From positions 2,187,001 through 2,251,000 of the forward strand of contig NC_016745.1 of the NCBI RefSeq assembly GCF_000243075.1: a stretch of 64,000 nt of DNA, in the 5' to 3' direction. Within the stretch, counting starts at the first letter, position 1. Each line of letters opens with the position of its first letter. A program made the translations under genes and the position numbers. Shown here piece by piece: positions 38,054 to 47,038 of the stretch. The stretch is from Oceanimonas sp. GK1. GTDB lineage: Bacteria > Pseudomonadota > Gammaproteobacteria > Enterobacterales > Aeromonadaceae. The notes below the pieces were generated by a model, which worked only from the letters and a program-made list of their open reading frames with translations, had not been told where the DNA came from and made no database searches.

Positions 38054-38649
38054 GATCATCACTGCTCGGGGCCAGTCTGGCCCTGCTCGCCGTTTCGGCC
38101 CACGCCGCGCCCCTCGACCTGGGTTACAGCGGCTTTTACAAGCACCTCGATACCGTGGCCGATGCCAAGGTTGAGCACGCCACCCTCGGCTTTTACCTGA
38201 GCCGTCACGATGGCACGGGTTGGTGCCATATCGAGTCGGGAACCGTGGAGGTGGCGGGGGAGACCCGGGGTGAGGTCACCCTCTTGCCCCATGGCGAATT
38301 CGTGCTGCCTTTTGACAAGCAGCTGGATTTGGACAAGGCGGTGGTCCGGCTGGAGGTTGAGCAACCGGAACGCTGCGAAATATCCATTCAGATCCAGAGC
38401 CTGCTGCCCGCCGGCGAGGTGAATACCCGGCAACTGGCGGTGATCCGCGATGAAATGAAAACCCTGTTACAGGAAATGGCCGGCTGGCCGGGCCGCTACT
38501 TTGTGCCCGAGATAAAGGGCGTACAGCTGCAGGCCCTGGACAAGAACGCACTTGTTCAGGGGCTGCCCAAGCTGGCCCTGGACGATGCGGCCCTCGCCGG
38601 TGAGGATCACTGGCAACTGCCTGCCAGCCGGGTCACGCCCTGGCTGTAA
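38050..38649 (+). CDS. Periplasmic DUF2987-like protein
   Basis: 199-residue exported protein: signal peptide ending near VSAHA, then a beta-rich domain (LDLGYSGFYKHLDTV, CHIESGTVEV). It resembles the DUF2987 family of marine gammaproteobacteria; the assignment is from memory of the pattern and not certain. Coupled to the upstream membrane protein gene through a 4-base overlap, which hints at a joint envelope role. Confidence 0.62.
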   Translation: MRSSLLGASLALLAVSAHAAPLDLGYSGFYKHLDTVADAKVEHATLGFYLSRHDGTGWCHIESGTVEVAGETRGEVTLLPHGEFVLPFDKQLDLDKAVVRLEVEQPERCEISIQIQSLLPAGEVNTRQLAVIRDEMKTLLQEMAGWPGRYFVPEIKGVQLQALDKNALVQGLPKLALDDAALAGEDHWQLPASRVTPWL

Positions 38650-38655
38650 GGTATA

Positions 38656-38684
38656 ACAAAGGCGCCTCGGCGCCTTTGTTATTT
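38656..38684. terminator. Terminator between the DUF2987-like gene and ttcA
   Basis: ACAAAGGCGCC / GGCGCCTTTGT hairpin with TTATTTT on the right; serves both converging genes. Confidence 0.85.
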
Positions 38685-39596
38685 TACTTCCACAATCTGC
38701 AGCCGCTCGCCGAGCTCGGGCGCCTCATCGTCGTTCGCCTCAAAACGCGGCGCAAAGTCGGGTTTGTCAAAGCCAATGTCGCCGCCGTCAATCACCCCGG
38801 ACTCACTGTTGATGCCCTTGAAGTCGAACTGCCGGTGATCCAGCAGGTGCGAGGGCACCAGGTTCTGCACCGAGCGGAACATGCTTTCAATGCGGCCGGG
38901 AAAGCGTTTGTCCCAGTCCTGCAGCATGGACTTGATCGCCTGGCGCTGCAGGTTTTCCTGAGAGCCGCACAGGTTGCAGGGAATAATGGGAAATTCCCGG
39001 GCCGTGGCATAGCGCACCAGATCCTTTTCCTTGCAATAGGCCAGCGGCCGGATCACCACATGCTTGCCGTTGTCGCTCACCAGCTTGGGCGGCATCGACT
39101 TCATGGTGCCGCCGTAGAACATGTTCAGCAGCAGGGTTTCGAGAATGTCGTCGCGGTGGTGACCCAAGGCAATCTTGGTGGCGCCCAGCTCGGTGGCGGT
39201 GCGATACAGAATGCCCCGGCGCAACCGCGAGCACAGTGAACAGGTGGTCTTACCCTCGGGGATCTTGTCCTTGACGATGGAATAGGTGTCTTCCTCGACG
39301 ATTTTGTACTCCACCCCCAGGCTGTCCAGGTAGGCGGGCAGCACATGCTCGGGAAAGCCGGGCTGCTTCTGATCCAGGTTGACCGCCACAATCTCAAAGC
39401 GAATGGGAGCGTGGGCCTGCAGGTTCTGCAGAATGTCGAGCATGGCATAGCTGTCCTTGCCGCCGGACAGGCACACCATGATGCGATCGCCGTCTTCGAT
39501 CATGTTGAAGTCGGCGATGGCCTCTCCTACGTTGCGGCGCAGCCGCTTTTGCAGCTTGTTGAAGTTGTAGACTTGCTTGGCGGATTGAACAGACAT
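38679..39596 (-). CDS. ttcA: TtcA, tRNA 2-thiocytidine(32) synthetase
   Basis: Iron-sulfur PP-loop ATPase that thiolates cytidine 32 of certain tRNAs. PP-loop SGGKDS at about residues 44-49, and two CxxC pairs (TTCSLC and IPCNLC) that hold the [4Fe-4S] cluster. 305 aa (E. coli 311). It neighbours uspE and fnr, as in many gammaproteobacteria. Confidence 0.95.
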   Translation of the reverse strand: MSVQSAKQVYNFNKLQKRLRRNVGEAIADFNMIEDGDRIMVCLSGGKDSYAMLDILQNLQAHAPIRFEIVAVNLDQKQPGFPEHVLPAYLDSLGVEYKIVEEDTYSIVKDKIPEGKTTCSLCSRLRRGILYRTATELGATKIALGHHRDDILETLLLNMFYGGTMKSMPPKLVSDNGKHVVIRPLAYCKEKDLVRYATAREFPIIPCNLCGSQENLQRQAIKSMLQDWDKRFPGRIESMFRSVQNLVPSHLLDHRQFDFKGINSESGVIDGGDIGFDKPDFAPRFEANDDEAPELGERLQIVEVK

Positions 39597-39665
39597 GATG
39601 CCCCCGGCGAAAAAACTGGGGGCTATTATAGTGACTGGCGCCTCAAGGGCAAGGCGCCAGAAGGG

Positions 39666-40577
39666 TCAGGCATCCGGGCGCAATACCAGGACGTCGCAGC
39701 TGAGCTTGTCGATCACATGCTCGGCGGTATTGCCGAGCAGCGCCGCCGAGAGGCCGGTGCGGCCCACCGAGCCAAGAATGACCAGGCTGGCGTCGATGGC
39801 ATCGGCACAGTGGGGAATGACTTCTTCCGCCAGCCCTTCGTGCAGATGCAGGCTTTCCGACTCCAGGTTAAAGCGCACCGCATATTCATACAGTGCCCGC
39901 TCGTGGTGCTTTTTTACCGCCGCGTTATAGGCATGGGGATCGAAGTCGGGCAACTCCAGTGCCATGTTCACCGGGGTGATGGGGTAGGCGTTGACCAGAT
40001 GCAGGGTGGCCGACAACAGCCGGGCCACCTCGGCGCTTTCGGTAATGATTTTCTCGTTCAGCGCTTCCTGGGCCTCGTCGTCGCTGCAGCAGTTGACCGC
40101 CGCCAGCACGGTGCCGCCCATGGGCCAGTCCCGCTCCTTCACCAGCAGCACCGGACAAGGGCACTTGCGCAGCAGGTGCCAGTCGGTGGGGGTAAAGATA
40201 AACGACTGGATCATGGCGTGCTTGTGGGTGCTTTTCACCACCAGATCATGATGGTGCTCCTGCACCTGCTGGTTGATGGCCTCAAAGGGCCGGCTGTGCC
40301 ACACCACCTTGAGCTGAAAGTCGATGTTGCTGCCGGCGTAGGGCTCCAGCAGGGTCTTGAGCCATTCTTCACGGCCCTGCAGCACGCCCTCGCGCATTTC
40401 GTCCCGCTCCTCGCTCGAGAGCATGGAGGTCATCTCGTAGGAAAAGTCGTAAATGGCCAGAAACAGGGTGATGGTGGCGTTTTCCTGCAGGGCCGCCACC
40501 GACACGGCCCGGTGCAGGGCCGGCTGGGCCTCGGCGACCGGATCGATCACCACCAGAATATGTCGATACTTGATCAT
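39666..40577 (-). CDS. uspE: UspE, tandem universal stress protein
   Basis: 303-residue cytoplasmic protein with two Usp domains: MIKYRHILVVIDP opens the first, and GTVLAAVNCCSDDEAQ the second, which ends in the nucleotide-loop GSVGRTGLSAALLGNTAE. Role in stress resistance and motility in E. coli. Start at MIKYRH with GGAGG 6-7 bases upstream; directly downstream of fnr, as in E. coli. Confidence 0.94.
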   Translation of the reverse strand: MIKYRHILVVIDPVAEAQPALHRAVSVAALQENATITLFLAIYDFSYEMTSMLSSEERDEMREGVLQGREEWLKTLLEPYAGSNIDFQLKVVWHSRPFEAINQQVQEHHHDLVVKSTHKHAMIQSFIFTPTDWHLLRKCPCPVLLVKERDWPMGGTVLAAVNCCSDDEAQEALNEKIITESAEVARLLSATLHLVNAYPITPVNMALELPDFDPHAYNAAVKKHHERALYEYAVRFNLESESLHLHEGLAEEVIPHCADAIDASLVILGSVGRTGLSAALLGNTAEHVIDKLSCDVLVLRPDA

Positions 40578-40599
40578 GGGCACCTCCTTCTGGCGCCGC

Positions 40600-41343
40600 T
40601 CATTCCGCTTCGTTGGCACCGGCCAGGGCGGCGAGCTCGGGCAATTTGAGAATGTGAATGTATTTGCCATCCACCGCGATCAGGTCGTTTTTCTGAAAAC
40701 GGCCCAGCAGCCGGCTCACGGTTTCCACCGTCAACCCCAGATAATTACCGATGTCGCCCCGGGTCATGCTGAGACGAAACTCCCGGGGAGAGAAGCCGCG
40801 CTTGGCAAACCGGCTGGACAGGCCATACAAAAAGGCGGCGAGGCGCTCTTCGGCGGTTTTTTTGGAAAGCAGCAATATCATTTGCTGGTCGCCGTTAATC
40901 TCGCTGCTCATCAACCGCATGATCTGCTGGCGAAGCCTTGGCATCTTGCCCGAGAGCTCGTCCAGCACCTCATAGGGGATTTCACACACCATGGCGGTTT
41001 CCAGCGCCTGGGCAAAGGAAGGATGGCTGCCGCTGCTGATGGCGTCGAAACCGACCAGATCACCGGCGAGGTGAAAGGCGGTGATCTGCTCATCACCCTG
41101 CTCGGTGATGGTATAGGACTTGACCGTACCGGCGCGAATGGCATAGAGGGACTTCAGCTCCTCACCCGCCTTGAACAGCTCCTGGCCTTTCTGGATCGGT
41201 TTTTTACGCTCGATGATGTTATCCAGCTCATCCAGCTCGTCGGAGTTGAGCCCGAGGGGAATGCACAGCTGGCTGATGCTGCAATCCTGACAGTGTATGG
41301 CGCGACCCGTGGCTTGTTTGCCGGTTTTGATTATTTTTCCCAT
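40600..41343 (-). CDS. fnr: FNR-family anaerobic regulator
   Basis: CRP/FNR-family oxygen-sensing activator (247 aa; called EtrA in Shewanella). Cys18, Cys21, Cys27 and Cys120 match the four [4Fe-4S] ligands exactly. The C-terminal recognition helix [13 protein letters not shown] contains ExxSR, which reads TTGATNNNNATCAA. A perfect site of that type lies at 48717 next to ccoN. Gene is upstream of and co-directional with uspE. Confidence 0.96.
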   Translation of the reverse strand: MGKIIKTGKQATGRAIHCQDCSISQLCIPLGLNSDELDELDNIIERKKPIQKGQELFKAGEELKSLYAIRAGTVKSYTITEQGDEQITAFHLAGDLVGFDAISSGSHPSFAQALETAMVCEIPYEVLDELSGKMPRLRQQIMRLMSSEINGDQQMILLLSKKTAEERLAAFLYGLSSRFAKRGFSPREFRLSMTRGDIGNYLGLTVETVSRLLGRFQKNDLIAVDGKYIHILKLPELAALAGANEAE

Positions 41344-41406
41344 GTGCTCCGTCGCCTGATTGATACTCAGCCTGAATCATAGCACCAATAAAAACCGGTT
41401 AATAGC

Positions 41407-42090
41407 TTAGTAAAGCATCAGGCTGGCCTGGTAAAAACTGAATAAACCGTAAAAAATCAACAGGATGCCGGAAAGCCGGCGGAACCCGGGGTGGTTCAGC
41501 CAGTGCCTGAGCGAGCCCGCCAGGCCCCCCAGGGCCAGCAGGGTGGGCAGGGTGCCCAAACCGAACAGGGCCATCACCAGCGCACCGGAAGCAGCTCCAC
41601 CTGAAACCGCACTCCAGGTCAGGGCCGAATACACCAGGCCACAGGGCAGCCAGCCCCAGATCATGCCAAAGGGCAGGGCGGCCAGCGGGTGGCGAAAGGG
41701 CACAAAGCGCCCGGCCAGGGGCTTGATGTGGCGCCATAGACCGTTGCCGAGGCGCTCCAGCGCCAGCAGTCCGCTCCACCAGCGGGCCAGATACAAGCCC
41801 AGCAACACCATCATGATGCCGGCCAGCAACCGCAGCCACAACAGGCCCTGCTTGCCCAGGCTGATGTCGGCCAGGCCGGCGAACACCCCCCCCACCAAGG
41901 CACCGGCCAGGGCGTAGCTGATGATGCGGCCGGCGTTGTAGCTGAGCAGATACAGCCACTGCCAGCGCCGCTGGGTGGGCGGAATGGCCATGGAAAAGGC
42001 CGCCGCCACGCCGCCGCACATGGCAATGCAGTGGCCGGCACCCAGAAACCCGATCATCAGGGCGGCAACCGGGTCAAGCTGACTGGTCAT
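41407..42090 (-). CDS. Sulfite exporter TauE/SafE-like (DsbD_2) membrane protein of the cco cluster
   Basis: 227-residue membrane protein with about six helices and the conserved GAGHCIAMCGG segment near residue 15 (paired cysteine/histidine, possible copper site) plus GWLPCGLVYSAL. Members downstream of ccoS are often linked to cbb3 oxidase assembly or copper supply. It starts inside the end of ccoS (17-base overlap), so it belongs to the ccoH-ccoI-ccoS unit. Confidence 0.8.
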   Translation of the reverse strand: MTSQLDPVAALMIGFLGAGHCIAMCGGVAAAFSMAIPPTQRRWQWLYLLSYNAGRIISYALAGALVGGVFAGLADISLGKQGLLWLRLLAGIMMVLLGLYLARWWSGLLALERLGNGLWRHIKPLAGRFVPFRHPLAALPFGMIWGWLPCGLVYSALTWSAVSGGAASGALVMALFGLGTLPTLLALGGLAGSLRHWLNHPGFRRLSGILLIFYGLFSFYQASLMLY

Positions 42091-42274
42091 CGTCGTGCTT
42101 GCGCTGGGCCCGGCGGTGCGCATCCTGGTCGTCGTCAAACAGAATGTTGTTGCCGTGGCGGTCCAGATCCTCGAACTGGTTGCTCTTGACCGACCATAAA
42201 AACACGGCAATGACCACCGCCAGCAGGATCAGGGCAATGGGCAGGATCAGATACCAAATGGTGTCACCATTCAT
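42074..42274 (-). CDS. ccoS: CcoS, cbb3 oxidase maturation protein
   Basis: 66-residue single-span membrane protein (MNGDTIWYLILPIALILLAV) with a polar Asp/His-rich tail, matching CcoS/FixS, required for haem and copper cofactor insertion into CcoN. Start overlaps the ccoI stop by 4 bases. Its 3' end overlaps the TauE-like gene. Confidence 0.92.
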   Translation of the reverse strand: MNGDTIWYLILPIALILLAVVIAVFLWSVKSNQFEDLDRHGNNILFDDDQDAHRRAQRKHDDDQSA

Positions 42275-44640
42275 AAGCGGGATAACCTCAGGGAATTGGA
42301 CATGACGATCAGCGAGCTGGCGGACATGCCGATCATGGCAAACCAGGGCGAGACCTGGCCCATGGCCGCCAGTGGCAGCACCACCAGGTTGTAGCCCAGA
42401 GCCCAGCTGAAGTTCTGCTTGATCACCCGCCGGGTCGCGGCGGCAATGCGCCGGGCCGAGAGCAGGCGCTGCAGGCTGTCGCCCAGCAAAATGGCATCGG
42501 CACTGTTTTTGGCAATGTCGGTGCCACCGGCCATGGCAAAGGAGACATGGGCGCCGGCCAGCACCGGCGCATCGTTGATGCCATCTCCCACCATCAGGCA
42601 CACCTCACCCTGCTCGGCCCGCTGTCGCAGGTAGGCAAGCTTGTCGTCGGGGCTGGCATTTTTGCGCAGCTCGCTTACGCCCAGGGTTTCGGCCACCCGG
42701 TCGGCCTGGCCGGAGCCGTCACCGGTGAGAATGGTGGTGTTCAGGCCCTGCTCATGGCAGCGGCGTACCAGCTCAGGGGCCTCATCGCGCAGGGGATCCG
42801 CCAGCACAAAGCGGGCCTCCAGGCCCTGCTCGCCGGCAAGATAGACGCACAGTTCGCTGTCTTCGGCGCCGGGGTTGAGCCAGGCGGCACTGCCCAGACG
42901 CCATTCCTGGCCGTCAATCATGCCGCTCACGCCCCGGCCCACATGGTTCTGACGCTGTTCAACCTGTATGGCAGCGTTGGCATGGGGCGAAAAGGCCCGG
43001 GCAATGGGATGCTCGGAGCCGGCTTCCAGGGCCGCGGCCAGGGCCAGTAGTTGCGCGTCGGACTGTGAGCCAAGCGGGGTTACCTCGGCCAAGGCGACCT
43101 TGCCCTGAGTGAGGGTACCGGTCTTGTCGAACACCATGCGGGTGGCCCGGGGCAGGGTGTCTAGCACGTGGGCCCGGCGCACCAGCACGCCGCTCTGGGT
43201 CAGGCGGGAGGTGGCCACGGTCAGCGCCGTGGGGGTGGCCAGGGACAGGGCACAGGGACAGGTGGCCACCAGCACCGACAGCATGACCCAGAAGGCGCGA
43301 TCGGCATCAAGCTGCAGCCATACCAGCCAGGTGCCCAGGGTGGCCAACAGCAGCGCCGCCACAAAATAGCGGGACAGTTGATCCGCCAGTACCGCGACCC
43401 GGGGCTTGTCGAGCAGGGCGTCGTCCTGGGCGCGCAGGATTTCCGATACCCGGGCATCGGCCAGGCTGCGGCTGACGCGAATGCGCAGCGGAGACTCCAC
43501 ATTAGTGGTACCGGCAAACACCGGCTCGTCGGGCCCGCGGAACACCGGCAGGTGCTCGCCGGTCAGCATGGATTCATCGATGCTGGTGTGGCCTTCCAGA
43601 ATATCCCCGTCGGCGGGGATCACGGCGCCTGGCGACACTCGCACCACCTGGCCGGGCACCAGGGTGCGGGCGGCCACTTCCTGCTCGTCGGAGCCGGTTT
43701 CCAGCCTGGCCAGCATGGGAATATGGTGGGTAAGGTTGGCGGTGGTTTCCGAGGCCCGGCGTTTGGCCCGCATCTCCAGAAAGCGGCCGGTCAGCAGCAA
43801 AAAGGCGAACATGGACACGCACTCGTAATACACCTCGCCGCTGGCGGTGACGGTGGCATACACCGAGGCCACAAAGGCGAACAGCATGGCCAGGGACACC
43901 GGCAAGTCCATGTTCAGCGCCCGGTTTTTCAGGCCGCGCCAGGCATTGCGGTAAAAGGGCAGGGCGGAATAGCCCATTACCGGCACCGACAGCCACAGGC
44001 TGACCCAGCGGAACAGCTGCACCAGGCCGGCGTCGATATCGGGAAACAGGTCTTCGTACAGGGCAAAGCCCACCATCATCACCTGCATGCTGGCGATGCC
44101 GGCCACCCCCATGCGCAGCAGGTAGGACTTCACTTCCCGGTTGTAATCCTGCTCCTGCTGGTGCGGCAGAAAGGGGCGGGCCTGGTAGCCGATATGGGCA
44201 AAGGCGGCAAGCAGGGTGCTGAGCCGGGTTTCGCGCTCGTCCCAGCGCAGCCGGGCCCGTTCGGTGGTGGTATTGACCTGAATGAGCCGCACCCCCGGCA
44301 CCTGGGACAGATGCCGTTCAATCAGCCAGGCACAGGCGGCACAGGAGAGCCCGCCGATGGACAGCTGCACTTCGCGCAGGTGATCCCGCTCCAGCACAAA
44401 GTCCTGCTGTATTTCATCGAGATCGTAGTGCTGCAGCCGGCGCAGCTCGTCGGGCAGGGCTTCCGCCCTGGGGGCGGTGCCGGTGCGGTGCTGGTAGTAA
44501 CTGCCGAGGCCGCAGTCGATGATGGTCTCGGCCACCGCCTGGCAGCCGGGGCAGCAGAACCGGCGCGACGCGCCGTCCAGGGTGGCGCTGAACTCGGCGC
44601 CCGCCGGCAGCGGCTCACCGCAGTGAAAACAGCCGGTCAT
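42271..44640 (-). CDS. ccoI: CcoI (CopA2/FixI), copper-exporting P1B ATPase for cbb3 oxidase
   Basis: 789-residue P-type ATPase supplying copper for cbb3 oxidase. N-terminal Cys cluster (CFHCGE, RFCCPGC), a heavy-metal domain with LSCAACAW, TM6 copper motif CPC (VATCPCALS), phosphorylation site DKTGTLT, and GDGINDAPVL hinge. Length and the extra N-terminal Cys domain distinguish it from CopA efflux pumps. Between ccoH and ccoS. Confidence 0.95.
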   Translation of the reverse strand: MTGCFHCGEPLPAGAEFSATLDGASRRFCCPGCQAVAETIIDCGLGSYYQHRTGTAPRAEALPDELRRLQHYDLDEIQQDFVLERDHLREVQLSIGGLSCAACAWLIERHLSQVPGVRLIQVNTTTERARLRWDERETRLSTLLAAFAHIGYQARPFLPHQQEQDYNREVKSYLLRMGVAGIASMQVMMVGFALYEDLFPDIDAGLVQLFRWVSLWLSVPVMGYSALPFYRNAWRGLKNRALNMDLPVSLAMLFAFVASVYATVTASGEVYYECVSMFAFLLLTGRFLEMRAKRRASETTANLTHHIPMLARLETGSDEQEVAARTLVPGQVVRVSPGAVIPADGDILEGHTSIDESMLTGEHLPVFRGPDEPVFAGTTNVESPLRIRVSRSLADARVSEILRAQDDALLDKPRVAVLADQLSRYFVAALLLATLGTWLVWLQLDADRAFWVMLSVLVATCPCALSLATPTALTVATSRLTQSGVLVRRAHVLDTLPRATRMVFDKTGTLTQGKVALAEVTPLGSQSDAQLLALAAALEAGSEHPIARAFSPHANAAIQVEQRQNHVGRGVSGMIDGQEWRLGSAAWLNPGAEDSELCVYLAGEQGLEARFVLADPLRDEAPELVRRCHEQGLNTTILTGDGSGQADRVAETLGVSELRKNASPDDKLAYLRQRAEQGEVCLMVGDGINDAPVLAGAHVSFAMAGGTDIAKNSADAILLGDSLQRLLSARRIAAATRRVIKQNFSWALGYNLVVLPLAAMGQVSPWFAMIGMSASSLIVMSNSLRLSRL

Positions 44641-44642
44641 GC

Positions 44643-45128
44643 TCAGCTCCCGGGGCGGATTTGAAGCCAGTCGGAAGTGGGAAGGTAAATCGTGTCCTGC
44701 AGTCGCCAGCGCTTGTCAAAGGCTTCCAGTTGCAGGTTCCATTTGCCCTTGAGCAGCTCATGATCCGGGCGCAGGCGATAAACGCCGTTGGCATCACTGC
44801 TCAGCAGGGCGCGAACGTCCTGCTCGGCCAGGGTGGGGTGGCTCAGCAGCAGATAAATGGCTTCGCCGGCCTCATGCTCGCCCTGCATTTTCACCGCCAG
44901 TTCGCCGTTGTTAAAGCGGATTTCGGCCACCAGCCCGCGCCGCTCGGCTTCCTTCAGCTCGCTCAGATCCTGGTTGATGGCTCGGCCTTTTTTGTAATAG
45001 TCATCGACCACCATGGTATCGGCATGGGTACTGGCCAGATACAGGGTATACAGGCTGGCCACCACCACACAGAACGGCAGAGCGATCAGAAACCAGGGCC
45101 AGAATTGTTGATACCAGGGACGTTGCAT
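44643..45128 (-). CDS. ccoH: CcoH (FixH), cbb3 oxidase assembly protein
   Basis: 161-residue protein with one N-terminal membrane helix (QQFWPWFLIALPFCVVVAS) and a periplasmic domain of the FixH family; interacts with CcoN and assembly intermediates. The DDYYKKGRAINQ segment just after the helix is typical. Start at MQRPWYQQ; the longer upstream frame is not conserved. Two bases before ccoI. Confidence 0.92.
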   Translation of the reverse strand: MQRPWYQQFWPWFLIALPFCVVVASLYTLYLASTHADTMVVDDYYKKGRAINQDLSELKEAERRGLVAEIRFNNGELAVKMQGEHEAGEAIYLLLSHPTLAEQDVRALLSSDANGVYRLRPDHELLKGKWNLQLEAFDKRWRLQDTIYLPTSDWLQIRPGS

Positions 45129-45171
45129 AACAGGGATTCCTACTACGAAAAAGGTCGGCTGCCAATATAAC

Positions 45172-45196
45172 AAAAAAGCCCCGCGAACGGGGCTTT
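45172..45196 (-). terminator. Terminator after ccoNOQP
   Basis: On the minus strand AAAGCCCC, 6-base loop, GGGGCTTTTTTG. It separates the structural genes from ccoH-ccoI-ccoS, so the latter need read-through or their own promoter. Confidence 0.85.
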
Positions 45197-45216
45197 CAAT
45201 TCAAAGCCCGGGGGCT

Positions 45217-46194
45217 TTATTGCTCGTTGCTCAGGCTGTAGACATAAGATGCCAGCAGATGCACCTTGTCTTCGCCCAGAATGTCATTCCAGGCGGGCAT
45301 GACACCGGCACGACCGTTGCGAATGGAGTCTTCCACCGCGGCGCGGGAGCCGCCATACAGCCAGATGTTGTCGGTCAGGTTGGGCGCGCCCAGGGCAGGG
45401 TTACCTTTACCATCGGCGCCGTGACAGCCGGCACAGATACCAAAGCGGGCCTGGCCTTTCTGTGCTTCCACCGGGTCGACCTTGCGGCCGGACAGGCTGA
45501 GCACATAGCTGGCCACTTCTTTCACGCCCTCTTCACCCAGCATCGGCTCCCAAGCCGCCATACCGGCAGACTTGCGGCCGGCCATGATGGTGTGCTTGAT
45601 GGCTTCAGGAGAGCCGCCCCACAGCCAGTCGCCGTCGGTCAGGTTGGGGAAACCGCGGGCACCACGGGCGTCGGAGCCGTGGCACTGGGCACAGTTCTGC
45701 AGATACAGACGCTGGCCCACCTTGGTGGCTTCCTCGTCGTGAGCGATGTCGGCAATGGCGCGGTAGGTCTGGCCATCGGCCTCGTAGACCAGTTCACGGA
45801 ACTTGGCACCAAAGACCTCATCGGCCTTCACCATTTCACGCTCGTACTGCACCAGCCGGCCTTCTTCCCGGGCGGCGGCAGAGGCCGCACGGGACTCTTC
45901 CAGGGAGCGAATGTCCTGGTTGGAACTTTCCCAGCCCAGTACGCCCTTGAAGTTGCCCAGGCCCGGATACAGCACCAGATAGATCAGGGAAAAGACGATC
46001 ATGAAGATGAACATGTAGCTCCACCACTTGGGCAGCGGATTGTTCAGCTCGGAGATACCGTCAAAGGTGTGCCCGGTGGGCGCGCCTTCTTCCATTCCCA
46101 TCTTGTCTTTGGTGCACCAGATCAGCAGGAACAGGCAGCCAAAAATGGTGCCCAGGCTGATCACGGTTACAAAAATGCTCAAAAAAGTATTCAT
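45217..46194 (-). CDS. ccoP: CcoP, diheme cytochrome c subunit of cbb3 oxidase
   Basis: 325-residue subunit passing electrons from soluble cytochromes into the oxidase. N-terminal membrane segments (about 4-25 and 60-80) and two c-type haem sites, CAQCH and CAGCH, each followed by methionine ligands. Start overlaps the ccoQ stop by 4 bases. Confidence 0.96.
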   Translation of the reverse strand: MNTFLSIFVTVISLGTIFGCLFLLIWCTKDKMGMEEGAPTGHTFDGISELNNPLPKWWSYMFIFMIVFSLIYLVLYPGLGNFKGVLGWESSNQDIRSLEESRAASAAAREEGRLVQYEREMVKADEVFGAKFRELVYEADGQTYRAIADIAHDEEATKVGQRLYLQNCAQCHGSDARGARGFPNLTDGDWLWGGSPEAIKHTIMAGRKSAGMAAWEPMLGEEGVKEVASYVLSLSGRKVDPVEAQKGQARFGICAGCHGADGKGNPALGAPNLTDNIWLYGGSRAAVEDSIRNGRAGVMPAWNDILGEDKVHLLASYVYSLSNEQ

Positions 46195-46406
46195 TCTTTA
46201 TTAGCTCCTGCGCGATCCTGCTCAGTACCCCGGCGCGGTTTTTCCCGCTCCTCATCATCGAAGATGGAGTTGGCGGCATCATCAAACTTGCCCTTTCTGC
46301 GCTTGCCGTAGGCCCACCACACTATGCCTACAAACAAAATCAGCAGGGCCAGGGTCTGAAAGCTTATCAGCATCGGCTTGAGGGCTTCCAAGGTACTGAA
46401 ATCCAT
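46191..46406 (-). CDS. ccoQ: CcoQ, small subunit of cbb3 oxidase
   Basis: 71-residue single-helix protein (FQTLALLILFVGIVWWAYG) with a charged C-terminal tail; stabilises the cbb3 complex. Lies between ccoO and ccoP, overlapping ccoP by 4 bases. Confidence 0.93.
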   Translation of the reverse strand: MDFSTLEALKPMLISFQTLALLILFVGIVWWAYGKRRKGKFDDAANSIFDDEEREKPRRGTEQDRAGANKE

Positions 46407-46417
46407 ATCGACTCCGG

Positions 46418-47026
46418 TTATTTAAGGGCGTGTCCCAAGGATTGCAGATAGGCGATGACGGCATCCATTTCGGTTTTGCCCTTCACCGCGGCCTCGGCAC
46501 CTTCAATGTCGGCGTCGGTGTAGGGCACGCCGAAGTTATCCCGGAAAACGCGCAGTTTCTCGGCGGTGTTGGCGCCGTCCAGCACATTGGTTTCCAGCCA
46601 GGGGAAGGCCGGCATGTTGGACTCGGGCACCACGTCACGCGGGTTGATCAGGTGCACACGGTGCCACTCGTCGGAGTAACGGCCGCCCACCCGGGCCAGA
46701 TCCGGACCGGTACGCTTGGAGCCCCACAGGAAGGGGTGCTCCCACACGCTTTCACCGGCCACGGAGTAGTGACCATAGCGCTCGGTTTCGGCACGGAACG
46801 GACGGATCATCTGGCTGTGACAAACGGTACAACCTTCACGGATGTAGATATCACGGCCTTCCATTTCCAGTGCGGTGTAGGGGCGCAGGCCCTCAACCGG
46901 CTCGTTGGTCTGCTGCTGGAAAAACAGCGGTACGATTTCTACCAGACCACCGAAACTGATGGCTACAACGGTCAGAATTGCCAACCAGGTGACATTCTTT
47001 TCGACCAGTTCATGACGGTTTTTCAT
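46418..47026 (-). CDS. ccoO: CcoO, monoheme cytochrome c subunit of cbb3 oxidase
   Basis: 202-residue membrane-anchored cytochrome c with one haem site CTVCH ([13 protein letters not shown]) and an N-terminal helix. The [20 protein letters not shown] segment is diagnostic. Second gene of ccoNOQP, 12 bases after ccoN. Confidence 0.97.
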   Translation of the reverse strand: MKNRHELVEKNVTWLAILTVVAISFGGLVEIVPLFFQQQTNEPVEGLRPYTALEMEGRDIYIREGCTVCHSQMIRPFRAETERYGHYSVAGESVWEHPFLWGSKRTGPDLARVGGRYSDEWHRVHLINPRDVVPESNMPAFPWLETNVLDGANTAEKLRVFRDNFGVPYTDADIEGAEAAVKGKTEMDAVIAYLQSLGHALK

Positions 47027-47038
47027 TCACGAGTCTCC

